Shown piece by piece: positions 47,701 through 61,235 of a stretch of 64,000 nucleotides of DNA. Within the stretch, counting starts at the first letter, position 1; every line of letters starts with the position of its first letter. The stretch spans positions 152,909,113-152,973,112 of the forward strand of contig NC_081405.1 of the NCBI RefSeq assembly GCF_030272615.1, written 5' to 3'. The notes under the pieces were generated by a model that worked only from the letters and a program-made list of their open reading frames with translations, was not told the DNA's origin and did no database searches. The position numbers and the translations under genes were made by a program. The stretch comes from Cryptomeria japonica. Its lineage: Eukaryota > Streptophyta > Pinopsida > Cupressales > Cupressaceae.

Positions 47701-50700
47701 TGAAGAAAAAATCAAGCAAAGGGAAGGAAGGAATCTTCTATAAATGTCAAGCCATAGGTGGAAGGTAGTAGTGAGTTCATAGGAAAGAAACATAGTTTAA
47801 GGGATTTCTATTGCACACACTATAATTAAAGAAAGATACTAAATTACACAAAGAAATACTAGAATGTTGGGTGAATTTCATAAAAGTATCTAACATGCTA
47901 TTGAGGATTGTTGAGATACCAAAGCTCTAATGGGAGGAACACAAGAAGTGGAGGCTACTTTTGATTCCCTACCAATAGATACTTTCAAGGAAAAAGATTT
48001 TGATTAGATAATCGAAGAAAATTTGTATATAGTAGTTGATGCTACCAAAGTAATGGCTTGTAAGGACAAGGAATGCCCATATTACTTGTAACTATGGGTG
48101 GATTAGAAGGTCTTTCAATTTATTATTAATAATAAAAGTTAAAAAATTTAATATTTACTAAAACCATTAGGAGATTGAGCCTGTAGATAACACCTCACCC
48201 ATAACCATAATCCATTAGACAGTGAGCCAAGGATGAGGGATTGACTGATAATTAGACATTGTTAGTTGTCATTTTTAATCAAAACTTTAGAGATGAAACT
48301 AACCTATGATGTAGTACAGGTGTTTGATGTCCATTGAAGGAAATCATATATACATGTAAAATTATTATGACATAAATGAATGTTACAAACCTTGCAATAT
48401 CATTATCAAGTTGTAGAAATGGAAGTATTGAATGTATTAAAAGTAAGCCCTCTAAAGCCCATTTTCTTGATCAATGCTAAAAAATAGATAGATGTGTGAT
48501 TGATCGAATTAGAATGTTTGTAAGTTACTAATGATTTGATCGAAGGAGGTTTAGTGTTAGTTGCAACAAGCACTCATGCCAAAACAATCAGTACAAATAC
48601 CTAATAACGAAGATGTATTATATATTGTCAAGGTATCAAGATGTATTCAATTCACATATAGGTGTTCCCTTGCACTATAAAATAAAGCACTTGATGAACC
48701 ACATTCTAGGAACAAATTTACCAAATAGGGAACTATACATGAGATAACCCTTATAAAATGATGGAGTCAAGTAACAAATTTAGGAATTGATTCAAAATGG
48801 GCACATTTGATCAAGCTCCTCATATTGTAGGAGCCTGATTGTTATTGTTCTCACAAAGAGGAAGGATGGAATGTGGCATTTTTGTGGTGATTGCCAATAT
48901 TTGAACAAGATCACTATAAATAAAACATATCTAATTTCTCACATTGATGACATCTTTAACTAATTCATGAGGGCCAAGATTTTTACCAAAATTGATTTGA
49001 AGTTTAGGTGCGACCAAATTCCAATCAGAGAGTTTTTTAATGGCGAATCTTCGCCAATTGGCGAATTCCGCATATTTTTTTTGAGGAAATGGTGAATAGT
49101 TTGGGGCAACATAGTGGTCAAATTGCCTGAAATTTTAGGGTTAACGGTACATTGTATTTTGGCTTCGCCATTGACCACACACCGTTCGACGTGCATGCCC
49201 GTAATATTCATCTAGAATCACTCAGACGTGGGTATTAGATCACCTCCGTTATTCGCCAGAAATAGTAAAACGACCATGTACCCATGACCTAATTCGCCAA
49301 CAATAAATTAAATGTTCATTGCACGCGTCAGCCAAATTCGCCAATATCAATTAAAACATTATAAGCATTTGAGGACCCATTTCGCCCCGCTTAAATCAAG
49401 ATGCATTTTGAAACGCCCGCGCAATTCGCCAAAAATACAATCATGGATTGATATAAATACACTCTTTCTTACAATTTGTTTGTGTCTGATTAGTAAATTT
49501 GGGAGCTCTCGATTCGCATTCCGCAATTTGAGTTGGAACGTCGAAGTTCATTGTAGGACAGAGGGCCAGAGTTACAATCCTGCAATCTTGAATACCTGAC
49601 TAAGAATGAAGATGAACCTCTTAGTACTAGTCAATTTTCAGATCTTGAGTCCATTTGGGATATATAAGCCTCAGACTGAGTCACTGAAGTGAATTAGCAG
49701 TCAGTTTATAGGTATTTATACTACAGTTCTTGAGTCATATTACAATTTGCAATACTATAGTTGTCATTGATGATTTTTTATATTGTATTCCTTTAATTTG
49801 TCAATCAAAATGGATACTTATTTCATATTTTTAATTGCGAATTTGAATTATTAGTAAACAATTAGAATTTATTTTTTGAATTATTAGTAAACAATTGAAT
49901 TATTAGTAAATTGGTTCCACATTATGTTGAACATGAAATGCAACAATTTGTGTCACAAGATCCATAAAATTATTCATATTGCATAACTGTTAGAACCTTT
50001 CTACTGTTCTACATTAAATGCTTAACATGATGTTCATGGCGATTAGGATTTTGTGTTTCTTTTTTGTCTTAGTTGGCTAGTAAACTGAAGTTGTCGTGCA
50101 TTGAAAATCTGAGTTGTCCTCTCTTTATTTGTCCATGTCAACGTCAAGTGTGGTCAAACGGTTGGTCAGACAACGAGACATGTTTAATGTTTCATCTCTA
50201 ACTCGCAGATAAATTTCATGTTTAACAATTTAAGTGGCAAGTTAGCGAGTGTTGGCTTGGGTTTATCGCGAGGTCTCTAGTTTTTTTGGGTGTTAGCATT
50301 TTATGTTAGCGAGCTGGAGATTGTTAATGAAATTACTTTGGTCGCGAGGTCTCGAATTGGTTTGATGTCATGCATTATAGCCGCGAGAGTTAGCGAGTAA
50401 GTCATTAATGGTTTGTGTGCCACTACTTGCGCCTGTATATGAAGGTAATACTAATTAACATAAAACATCGATTTTTGTTGGTACTCGCTAGGTCACTGCG
50501 GTCAAGAGATAAATAGTTTTGAGATTTTATGGTTATCACTAGCTTGTAGGTCCTTTATCATCAAGTTAGTTTAAGTCGCGAGCTTGCGAGTATTGGGAGA
50601 TTTTAGTTGTCGCTACCTCGCAAGATGTTTTGCACTTGACCATTTTATGTTACGAGGTTGCAACTGGGTGTGATTTTATGTTATCGCAAGGTCGCAAGGT

Positions 50701-53435
50701 GTTCGCAGTTAAGTCATTTTAATTTGCGATCATGCGATGTGGTTGGTATCTCAACTTAGTTGGTTTCATCGCTTGCTTGCAGGTTTTGAAGTTGTTTAGC
50801 ATTTTATGTTGCGATCTGGCAACAAGTAAGTTTTTGTCTGATTTTGTGGTCATCACATGCTCGCGGGTTTGTAAGTCTTAAGTCAAAAAGTGTTGCGAGC
50901 ATGCGATGGCGGTTAAGTGTCTTGTTGTTGCGGGATCGCAAGGGTTTAAGTCAAGTTAAGTATTGAGTTGCGAGCTTGCGATGAAATAAGTTGTTTTGTT
51001 AGATTTGTAGTGGTTGCCAGCTCACAGGTAAAGAAAGAATATTACAAATGCTGTTGCGAGTGAAGGGCTTGATGAAGATCAATGACTGTTGCTCACTCGC
51101 ACTATTCTTTGAGGATTCATAAAAGGGGTTGCGAGCTTGCGATTAAGAGGATTTGGTAGCATTGTCGGTAACTCGCCGGTTACTTTCCAAATTGTTATAA
51201 TCGGTTGCAAGTGTGTGATTAAAGATGGGTATTGACACTTGGACTTGTTTGCCGAGTTTTGTTACTAGTAAAAGTCTTGCCACATGTTTTAATGACTTAA
51301 TATCTTGAAATCACCAATATTTTTTTTTTATGGTTTGAAAATAGCTTGACATCGCCAATATTTTATTTTTATGGTTTGAAAATAGGTTGAAATCACCAAT
51401 ATTTTTTTTAATGGTTTGAAAATAGCTTGAAATTGCCAATGCAAATATTTTTCTGGTTTTAAAAACATTACAATTCGCCCATGCAAATATTTTTTTGGTT
51501 TTAAAAATATTACAATTCGCCAGGATTTTTCACAAACTTTGAGCGATCACGGCTAATTCGCCAATGTAGATTATTATTTTTTCTTCATAAACCGCAAAAA
51601 TTCGCTAGTAAAATTAAAATTTTCCTCGGGAATTATACAACTTTCGCCAGGTTTTTACACCTTGTCCAAGGGGGGGGGGGGTTCTTAAAGTTCCAATTGG
51701 GTCATCATATGCATGGAAGATTGCCTTCAAATTGAAAGAGAGCTTGTTTATGGTTACCAATCATGTACTTTGGCTTGTCAAACACACTTGTCACCTTCAT
51801 GTGAATGATGAATGATATACTCAAGTCATTCACCAATTCCTCCATTTATGTCTATTTAATAACTATTTTTTCCTTCTTATGCTTTCTCTTAAACTTAGCC
51901 ATCTTCATTGTCCTTTAGATTATGATAAACACTAAAAAAGCATATGCCTATTCACCTTTGAAGTTGACATGAATCATTTAAGTGATAGTCACTTTGGAAA
52001 TGATTTTTTGCTTCACTTTCTCGATTTTATAACAATGATAACTCCTCACTTTGTTCTTTGTTATGGTTTTGTCAAGATACGACACCATTCTTAACACACT
52101 AGTTTTACTATTACTAAAGTGTAACAACCTAATTTTGATGCATTTTTTCCTTGATGAAGTTTTACCTATTCATGCCACTTTTGAAGTAGGCTTTGCTACT
52201 CAAGGATGTGCCACATCCTTACTACTTAGTCTCTTCTTTATTACACTTATTTTCCTTTGCCATTTGTCACTTTCTATAGGAATGAAATCAAATGTCTATG
52301 TTCTTGTTTTATTCCTCTATCCTTACCATTTTTTGCCTTATGTTGGTAGTGACACTTGAAGAAGACATCAAAATAGCTCTATTTGCCAACCTTGATGATC
52401 TTGGACTCCACTTAGTGATCTTCATCTCCTAATTCAACCACTAGAGCCATCATCAATTATAAAGTATTTTCAACTTTCCCTTGGGATGGCTCAATCTCAA
52501 AAAATTTACAAGGTATGTAGTTAAAAAATGAGCCAAGATGAAACCACCTTGCAACTTGACATGAGAGAAATACAATGTGACAAAAAAATTTGACTAAAGA
52601 CAAAGTTTTGTAGGAGTAGCAAAAATGTATCAACAAATTTGGATCAATGTTAGAGTTGCTATATTTTAAGGATTGAAATTAAGCCGTGAATAAATGATAA
52701 CAATTCAAATTATATAACTACTACTAATGAAAAATATGCTACATAATTCTATGACTACCTATTTCCTTCCCCCCTTTTTAATTAAACTTATTTAATAAAC
52801 ATAATAATTTCAAAATTAAAATGAAAAAAACTTTAAAAATCATGAGACCACTAAGTCTAAAACTTGAATAGTAAATTAAAATTAAAATTAAATAAATACC
52901 CACTTGGGACCTTTGCTCTTAGCATTTGCAAGAATGTGATATGATAATTCTGCCAATCTTATATATTTTAAAAAGAGAAGGCACAAAACAAAAATATGCA
53001 TTTCAAATATTAAAAAAAGGGGACGCACAAAACAAAAAAAAATGCATGTCAATAGTTAAAAAAGGGAACCCACAAAACGAAAAACAATGCATGTCAACTA
53101 ATTATACATGTTTTTGATTATCTTGATATGAAAGCAATGGATACAGTTAACTGCAAGAGTTTTGAGAAGTGGGGCTACATTGTTTCTGTCAAATTGCTGT
53201 TTTTGTCCTCGGTTTTGTTCTCTAATATTTCACACTAGCGGTTTCGGCGCTTTTTTATTTTTAGATGTTAAAAGACCAGTTCTTACTTGTAGTCTTGCTA
53301 CTCTTTTTTGAATACGATTGCAGTATGACACCAAATATTTTTACAAGACTGGATTGGGAAACACAACGCGCGAGTTTTCATTCTCAACCCCACCAAGAAT
53401 TGGTCTGGACACACCGTATACATTTGGTCTCATTG
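44730..53435 (+). CDS. Purple acid phosphatase, N-terminal part (PAP10/12 type), incomplete
   Basis: Purple acid phosphatases are secreted or vacuolar metallophosphoesterases that release phosphate from organic esters. Three exons are visible: 44730-44894, 45014-45214 and 53324-53435. All introns start GT and end AG. Together they give 159 residues out of the usual 430-470. Residues 1-22 form a signal peptide with a hydrophobic core ([13 protein letters not shown]). Then follow [53 protein letters not shown] and TPYTFGLIG, all typical of the N-terminal fibronectin-like domain of plant PAPs. Exon 3 ends in phase 1 at a GTAAG donor. The metal-binding catalytic exons were not found up to 64000; they may lie beyond or be lost. 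No stop or frameshift occurs in the visible exons, so the gene may be active. Confidence 0.9.
44895..45013 (+). other. Phosphatase intron 1
   Basis: A 119 bp intron with GT/AG ends, between codons for Gln and Val, in phase 0. Confidence 0.85.
47230..47471. repeat. 121 bp tandem duplication
   Basis: 47230-47350 is repeated at 47351-47471 with one difference by eye (GAGAATTC versus GATAATTC), so the duplication is recent. Confidence 0.95.
48841..49035 (+). pseudogene. Gypsy reverse transcriptase remnant
   Basis: The frame reads [30 protein letters not shown] and [11 protein letters not shown]. It is the RT block before the catalytic motif (normally with VDYR and KIDLRSGYHQI). A stop replaces one codon after DDIFN. 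Upstream sequence from about 48690 may belong to it but is too decayed. Confidence 0.85.
49036..51668. mobile_element. 2.6 kb sequence with iterated TTCGCCA and GCGAG words, likely an insertion
   Basis: It interrupts the RT remnant. ATTCGCCA-like words occur about seven times in 49040-49430 and five times in 51470-51655. In between (50230-51230) a word near TTGCGAGCTTGCGATG recurs about 20 times at 40-60 nt spacing. A 16 bp palindrome TTCGCCAATTGGCGAA lies near 49048. At 51300-51530 a unit of about 55 bp (ATGGTTTGAAAATAGCTTGA) is repeated four to five times. I found no gene and no sure ends; a G12 run at 51670-51681 follows. Confidence 0.6.
51682..53323. other. Intron sequence, nothing recognised
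   Basis: AT-rich intron 2 sequence up to exon 3. A 25-30 bp phrase around CACAAAACNAAAAANAATGCA is repeated three times at 52980-53090. No gene is seen. Confidence 0.5.
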
Positions 53436-56400
53436 GTAAGTTTATAAAAATGTCTGTTACCAATTGGTGTTGTGAATTATTTGAATTTTGTATCATTGAT
53501 TACATTTTATTGTAGTTATTTTTGTACCATGATAGTTTTACAACTTAGTGCGAGCACAATGAATCTACAAGAAGTGCTTACTGCATAAGTACAAAGATTC
53601 ATTGATAAGAATTATGGCCAACAAAGCCTAAACCAAGTTCTGGCACATTGTACTACCCAACAGAAAAAAATTTAAGTACAACAATTTCTTTTATGTACAT
53701 GGAGCTCGGTTTTGATTTGGAAATATGTTTGTTCTTTCAGCCATACACGAGAGTAGGGAAGAACCTGTGCAAATTCATATTCGTAAAACCCTAATGAAAA
53801 GCTATCCCGTGTGAGGAGGAAACTTGTCAGAAAAGAACCACTGTTATAGCGGGGAGGAGAGAGATGACTGAGACTTGTCACTGGAATGAATATGACTGGC
53901 TATTTATGACCTCTATGTGGCTGATACAACACCTTGGGCGCATGTGTAAGGTAGGGTGAGCTCCATGATTCACAAAAAATGGTTTCCTTTGCTCCTTGGA
54001 AACAGTGAAATGATGAACACACAAATTAGAATTGACATGCAATCGAATCCGGAAACAGCTGATTCAGATCTTATGGATTGTGGAAACCTTATGTCTACTA
54101 TTGAAATAATGTAGGTTTTATGATTTTGTTTTGATCTAAGATGACTAGAACATGAGATCGTTGTCTATTCCAGGGCAATAGAATCATGGTAAAAGAAGGG
54201 AAATTGCAAAGGAAAAATGACAAACTATGGGTGATCTGTTCATTACAACATCAACAAATACCATTAATAATTTCATCTACTTAGTTATCGATTATTGGTT
54301 TACCCAAACTCATATGCAAACATACAATGAGCTATTACAACACATGTAATAGATTTAAAATTCTATCAAGTTTCTCTAAATATAGTTACATTCATAGCAG
54401 CGAATGTGGTGAAGAAAACAATCCAAATGATATAGTATCTGAGTTAATGCATACAATGCTAGAGACATGAAATAGGAAAATGATATTACAATATTCCTTA
54501 ATAATTAGAAACAACCTCCAATGTTCCTTCATAGTTAGAAACAACCTCTACCCTCCTACAATTGACTCTACAACTGCTTTTTATTTGGTCCTACCCTTTT
54601 GAATATTCCTCTGCTAAGTTCTGCTCTCTTTGCTCTGTTGAATGATAAAAAATGATAACACCTTTCCAAGAAATACTCACGGAAGGAGCAAACCCTAAGC
54701 ACTCCTCTATAGCTGTTTGAAATCAACACCTAAGTTTTATTCTCGCCCAAATTGTGTACTCTAATTGGAGAAGGACGATTGCATTTACTCTAGGTAGCTA
54801 GGCGAGTCTATGATTTCACCAATTAGTGAACTAGCCAAAAAAGGTTTCCATTGGCGAATCAACAAGTTTGTGAATTGGAAAACTTGTGGAAAAGTAGCTT
54901 TATCGGCAAATCAGCAAAATTAACAACTGACAAACTAGCAGGTTTGAAAATCGAAAAAACTTGCCAAAAATGAACCTTGTCAGTGAATTAGCAAGTTTGT
55001 GAATAGGGGAACTTGCCGAAAACGAACTTGAACTTAACCAAAAATTGATTTTGGAATGGGGAAGAACATGTGGCAACTTTCAAGATGGCAAAAGGGCATA
55101 GCACAAGACAAAAATGTAATTGGTGAAACACTTAGGAAAATTTTGGAAGATTTGAGTGAGACTTTAGAGGAGTGGCAAGGCAAAAAGATCTCAATGTGTT
55201 GGTGGTTGAAATATCCCAAATAGGATATGCACTATAATTCTGAAAATAATATCCTGAATTCTGATTTATATTTCTGTAACATCCAAATACATAGGCCAAA
55301 CATACCCATATACAACTCAGAAATCTGCCATTACACATCAGACCTATCAATAAGTTTTTACATACCAAAATGACATAGAATGACACTCAAAACCCTTCCA
55401 GTAATATTTCAACCTGCAAATATATAACTCTGAAACTCCACAAATCTTTCCAAATTGAATATTTCAACTGTGAATTCTGATATGAATTCACCAATGGGCT
55501 GATCTGGGTTTCCATCCAAACTGTGAATCCTGAGATGAATTCACCAAGTGGGCTGATCTAGGTTTCTTTCCAAATAGCCAAATCCTCTAGGGTTTTCGTC
55601 CTAGGGTTTACTGAACTTGCAAGCTAAGCTCTCAAGCTCTCAAGGAAAAGTTTCTTTCAAAATAAAAAGTTAAGAATGAATCCTCATTGCACTTTTTCCT
55701 CCTTTTATAATACTTTTCCTTTTTGAAAGTAATACTTTATTTTAGTTCTCTTTTAATTTACTTTTCCCCTCAAAAGTGACTGTACTCTATAATTTGTCAT
55801 TGACATTATTATAAAGTCAGTTTATAAATAAAGTATGTCCAGCCGCTAATTAATTAAATTTAAATAATCCCATTGGACTCAGGACTATTTAACATTTAAT
55901 TAATTAATTATCACTTGAAGGAAAGGGGACATTACGGTGGTTTGGCTGTTTGGTTAATCATCGAAATTGTGAACCAGCAAGGAAACTTGCAAGGCAACAA
56001 TACAACAAAAGACCTTCTCCGTGCACTAACTATTGTCAAAACTGAAAAACTAGCATAAGGCCAAAAGATTGAAACCCAACTGAATTAAAGATTCTGATGA
56101 GGGGTGAGGGAAATGAATTGGGGATTGAGAATCTAGAGAAAGTGGTAATGCATGCTGAAAATGGTAGCGGGGTAAGAGTTTTAGCAATAGTTTGATTAGC
56201 ACCAGACCTAATCATTTTGCAAGGTTTTAAGCAAGATTTTAGGGTTGGGAAGATGAATGGGTGCAGATGATAAGAGGATAAACGTAAATGGTAGGCTAAA
56301 ACCGCAACACTTGACAAACATTAGACTTAGCCAAATTTAGATCTCTTCAACATGGACAAATGACCAAGGACAAGGGAAAGGGGACTAGCCAGGAGTAAAC

Positions 56401-56780
56401 AACATGACGGACTTTATGAACTATCTTAGAACAGTTATTGATGAAGGATCCTGAAATGGGCACACAAAAGGGAAGAGACCCAAGAAAAAAAGGGGATGAT
56501 AGGATTGAGTCCCAATAATGGCTTTTATTGGGGATGCGTTCCTTCTACAGGTACACCTAGGATCTAGAATCCTCAGGCAGACCACAGCTTCAATAAGATA
56601 ACAGCCAAAAAACCATCTCAACCAAGCTGGGATCAAGGCTATTTGATGACACAATCAATGGAAAACTTATCTTTGAACTCACCAATCAAAATTTCTTGAG
56701 CTGCATCACCTATGAGAAGTAATGCTTCAGATGCTATCCATGCAGAAGAAGCTCCGTCAACTCTCCCTCAAGATCCATGA
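53436..56780. other. Presumed phosphatase intron 3, no coding exon found
   Basis: I looked for the next expected phosphatase segments (DLGQT, GDLSYAD, GNHE types) and saw none. At 54808-55030 a word near AGCAAGTTTGTGAAT/AACTTGCC is iterated every 25-50 nt. A sentence-like repeat (GAATTCACCAANGGGCTGATC) occurs twice near 55485 and 55540. Confidence 0.5.
54808..55030. repeat. Iterated GCAAGTTTGTGAAT / AACTTGCC words
   Basis: Variants of GCGAATCAACAAGTTTGTG, TTAGCAAGTTTGTGAAT and AAACTTGCC(A/G)AAAA recur six to eight times without a fixed period. Confidence 0.65.
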
Positions 56781-58980
56781 GACAGTATGCATGAAACTCA
56801 TCTCTCAGCTACTTCATAAGGTCCAAGCCATAAGGTATCAAACTTTCCATGCTTTCCTTTATCCTCGAACTTAGCATTCCACAAAAGAACCAAATCACCA
56901 ATTTGAAACTCTGTTGGTGACGCCTTCTTATCATGAAAATGTTTCATGATCTACTTATGTTGGATACTTTTGTAATGAGCTGCTCTCTATTGTTCATCTA
57001 ACTCAGCCAATGCCATGACTGAATGGGACATTGCATCACATTGTTCCTCATTCACATCCTGCAACAACTGATACAAAAGTTGATACATGGTTAGTCTCCA
57101 ACTGATAGGTATCTTGGCATTTGCTACAAACCAACTCAAATGGGCTAAGTCCAATGGTTTCCTTGACAGTAACTCTATCAGCTTATAAAGCATATTTGAG
57201 CTTGTCATCCCATCTCTTCTTGTTCTGATCCAAGACCCTTTTGATGATCTTCATCTAGCTGTTATTAGTGGATTCAGCCTGTCCATTACTCTATGGGTGG
57301 TAAGGGGAAGGTGCACCAGGTTAATACCAAACTTGGAACACATAACTTGTATTCCCTCTGACCCGAAGCACATAGCATTATCAACAATAATTTTGTTTGG
57401 AACTCCAAAATTGGTTATAATGTTGCTGATTAGGAAGCCAATCACCACCTTAGGAGTTGCATTGTGGGTTGGGACAGCCTCAACCTACATAGAAAAACAA
57501 TCTATAGCCACAAGGATCCACTTATATCCATTGGTGTATTTTTCTTGTATCTCTCCATTGAAATCTATTCCCCACTACTGAAAAGGGGCCTCAATTGATG
57601 AAGGCAACAAAGGAAGAGCACTAGCAAACTTCAACTTGCCTAAAAATCGTTGACAAGCATCACATCTTTGATCATTTGTGCAATATCCTCGTACAAAGTT
57701 TGCCTCCAAAAACCTACTCTTAAGATCTTATGTGCAATGGTTTTGGCTTTGAAATGTCCACCACATACACCATGGTGACATTCTTTGCTTTCTTCATCAA
57801 CTTGTTTGCTGTCTAAGTACTTAAGCAGAACTTCTTCATGATTTCTCCACATCAACTCACCTTGGATCAACACACACCTCTGTGTTTATATTTGGGTCCT
57901 TTTTTGTGTATCATCCATGGAGGGTGGACAATTCATGTTTATTAGGTAGAAAATAACATCCTTGTACTATGGATCATCACACAAAACACATTTAACAACA
58001 GTATCATCACTTACCTCATTCACTTCTGCTGCCTCCATGTTGGAATTAGTCATCAACTTGGCAAAACCTTTGTCTCTTACAGGCATAGTGGTTTGTATGT
58101 CCATGTCATACTCTTGGATCTTGTTTATCCAACAACACCTTTTACTTGATGCTTCATGTTGCATGAAGATATCCTTCATAGTTGGGTGTGGTATATATGC
58201 AATAATTTTTGCACCCACAAGGTATGGTATAAAAGTCTTCACACCCTGACTAAAGCCTAAGCATGCTTTTCCATTATTGAATACTTCAGTTCAGCTACTC
58301 TTAGTGACTTACCAAAGAAGGATACTGGCTGTTCATATCCATCGTTGTTCTTTTGCAACAGTACAACAACAATAGTATAGAATGAAGTAAAATAGAATAG
58401 GTGGAGTGTATTAGAATAATCTGCGCTTACAATTACAGGTGCCTCAGATATCACTTGTTTGATGTCCTTGGGTGCTTCAACTGGTTTGGTATTCCATTCA
58501 ATTGACTGCCTTTTCTAGAACATTTTTGATATTGCTTTGTCTTCTTAGTAAAGTTATGAACAAATCTCATAACAAAATTGATTTACCCAAAAAAGGATTG
58601 AATTCCTTTGACTGTTTTGGGTTGAGGGATAAAACTAATCATCTTAACTCTTTAGGGGTCAATCCTTACCTCATCCTTTGACATAATGTGTCCCAAAATA
58701 GTTTTTTCCTCTATGGCAAACTTACATTTTTTGGAATTTAAAGAGATATCGTACTCCAAGCATCTTAGAAAGATCAAACCAAGGTATTTACAATTTGTTA
58801 GTTGAAGTACATAGATCTTGACAGGATGATCTTGAAAACTGATTGGGAGACCAAAAGATTCAGGATATTTTAAAAATAAACTAATAGTTCCCTTACTAGT
58901 TAGACTTTGAAAGCTACACAAGTTGCATAAATGATACAAGCCTTGAACCCTAGGTCAATATTACCAAAAGTCTATTTTTG
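56781..58980 (-). pseudogene. Decayed gypsy pol (RT, RNase H, integrase)
   Basis: Order on the minus strand: RT end with YDISLNSKKCKFAIEEKTIL and LGHIMSKDEVRIDP (58652-58800); RNase H with EQPVSFFGKSLRVAELKYS (58257-58454); RNase H end with PYLVGAKIIAYIPHPTMKD and WINKIQEYDMDIQ (57967-58242); integrase zinc region ECHHGVCGGHFKAKTIAHKIL (written in part; 57640-57873); core ITNFGVPNKIIVDNAMCFGS (57251-57448); C-terminal GDLVLLWNAKFEDKGK and WLGPYEV (about 56806-56940). Stops and frame changes separate the pieces. It is more decayed than the 18.1 kb element and lacks its second RNase H signature. Confidence 0.88.
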
Positions 58981-58984
58981 TTCC

Positions 58985-59439
58985 CCTTTTTGTAACTAAA
59001 TCAAATTGGAGGATCTGAGGCCTATTTTTATTCCTTGAAGGGTGAAGGGGGGATTTACAAGGGAATAATATAATAATAATTTATTAAGCTGTCTAAAAGA
59101 CACTCTAAGTTTAAACTTTGGAAAAATGACAATTTATTATTGTTTAATGGGGCCAAAAATAAAATGAAAATTATGAAGTGGAAAAGTGGTAAATTTTCAA
59201 TTAAAAGAAATATTAATTACTAAAATGGTAATTAATATAAATGGAAAAAAAGATGAATTTTCAAATAAAAACTAATTTTAAGGGTTGGATTGAAAATGAT
59301 TAAAAAACCAATTATTGGAAAAAAGGACTCATTCTATCATTATCAATTTTCAAAACTCTTTGTTGCAGAGCATAAGTATTTAAAAGAAATGTTAATTAGT
59401 AATTCTATCTTTAAAAGAAATATTAAAAGTGGTATAATA
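58985..59439. other. AT-rich, no gene
   Basis: AATTAAAAGAAATATTAATTA-like phrases recur. Nothing else is recognised. Confidence 0.5.
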
Positions 59440-59960
59440 GAAAAGCACTCCTAAGTTTAGCTTAAGTGCAATAGAGTAATAAGTGACCTAATTAGAGAAA
59501 CTAAAACCCTCATGATGAATGTAATGATGGATGCGTGGATGGGTCCTACCTACAAGGCTTGATGAGGTACCCATGTACAAACAAAGTCTCTCATAAGCAG
59601 ACAAAACGAGAAAACCTCATGGAAAAAAATTCCTCTCCAAAAGAGAAAATAAAATAACTGCACTAGTGAAAGAAGGATAGGAGTACTTGATGTGACTCCC
59701 CAAGATCTGCTTCTATCACACAAGTACAATAGATGTCCCCTATAGGAAAGAGAAAATGAGGATATCAATCCCCCCATGAAGAAGTAGCTCTTGTGCCAAT
59801 GATGAAAGCTTGAAGATAGAACATGATCTATTGCCTGCAAACAACATTTCTCCCCTCAGGAAGGAATAGATCCACTGGTGATTGAAGAAGCCATTTCCAT
59901 AAATTGGAAGAATTAGGAATCCTTCCAAACCATGTGTGCCTCTGAATATCTCAGCTGTCC
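59440..59960 (-). mobile_element. Copia-type LTR and 3' end remnant
   Basis: Read on the minus strand, 59440-59520 (TTAAGCTAAACTTAGGA) matches the LTR at 22309, and 59540-59960 (for example TGGGTACCTCATCA) matches 22130-22210 and its upstream part. The PBS is not visible. Confidence 0.65.
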
Positions 59961-61235
59961 TCATGTCAGAATGAGATGATGTTAATGTAAAATCCTATGA
60001 AGATTGATGTAGAACAAGATCCAAAGATGATGAAGATGGGCTGACGACACTAATGTGGCTGTCATGAAGAAGGAGATGAACGTCCTCAAGATAATCCTCC
60101 AAATTTGCAATCTGAGACTCAACAAACAAGAATGATATGTCTGCAAGATATGAATGCCAAGTAGCTATGTCTAGTAGAAGATGAATGTTCTAATTCGTTG
60201 AATCAATGGGGCCCACAGATGTGGCGATATTAAGATGGTCAGAAACAACAGAAGATGGACATCGGATCTCAATGTGAGGAGTAGAAACTAGGAGACAAGC
60301 TTGTGATTCGTAAGATCTGTGATATACTCAAGCTCCTCTAAACTATCATCATCATAGGGTATAAAATCTGCATCTGCAAGGGGATCGAGACAATCAGTAG
60401 TAGGGTCCTTTAAGAATGGAGAGATATGAGGATCTCCATGGATCTCCCAAAGTATAGTCCAAAGTGTGTGGGGGGCAATCAATGTCTGATATAACACATA
60501 GTGTCAAGATCAACACTAGAGAAATTTTGTCCTACAACATGGTCAATGATAATACCCCAAGCTGATCTACCTCATGGTGTAGCTGGTTCAGGTTTGTGTC
60601 CATACAAACAAAGCAAAAGATCTAGCCACCTAAGATGTGTGAGGATGCCATATTGCCAAGGTTCATAATTATCCTCTTCTAGATGACAACAAAAGGATGA
60701 ACAAAAAAATCCATGATAACTCCTCAAATGAGAAAATTGGAGACCAATAACCTCAATGCATGTATACAAAATTGAATGAAGTCATCTCATGCAAACAAAT
60801 CTTTTGATGTGTCAAAACATCCAAGTAATTGACTGGAATGCAAATACAAAAAAACCTAAATAAGATGTAGTTGTGGAAGAATTTAGAAAAAGTGCATCAA
60901 TGGATCTGAAGAGCTATGAAATACCTTTCCAACACTGCAAGAATCACAAAAATTGGAGATATTGGCAAAAAAATGTTAGTTGGAAGTAAAAAATGATCAT
61001 CTAACTTTGACTAAGAATAACAGGAACCAACTGGAAAATCTGAAAATGAGACTTGTATGACTGGAAAGTTCTTAGAACTAGCTTTCTGACGATATCTTGT
61101 TTGCTCAGTTTCGACTCCCATATACCCAAGTTATGCCAGAAAGAAAAAAATAGCTTCTTTAGGGCCAAAAGGGGCTAAGAGGGGGGCTTGCTAAGAGTCC
61201 ATACCGTTGATGTCAACAGGATATTCGACAAATAT
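59961..61235. other. Unclassified region
   Basis: On the minus strand 60288-60497 is open for 69 codons and acidic near its end (DFIPYDDDSLEELEY). It has no family I know and no clear context. The rest shows no gene. Confidence 0.4.

Larger units (their letters stand above)
45215..53323 (+). other. Phosphatase intron 2 (8.1 kb) with inserted repeats
   Basis: Donor AAG/GTGGAG and acceptor TTGCAG/TATGAC join codons for Lys and Tyr in phase 0. It carries a 121 bp tandem duplication, a gypsy RT remnant (48841-49035) and a GCGAG-word sequence (49036-51668). The parts 45300-47200, 47500-48800 and 51690-53300 show nothing I recognise. Confidence 0.8.

Noticed and set aside
54050-54110. Possible phosphatase exon with CTTATGGATTGTGGAAA, echoed at 61340
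   Set aside because: The translation does not fit the expected next phosphatase residues and the frame stops soon; the similarity to 61340 is short.
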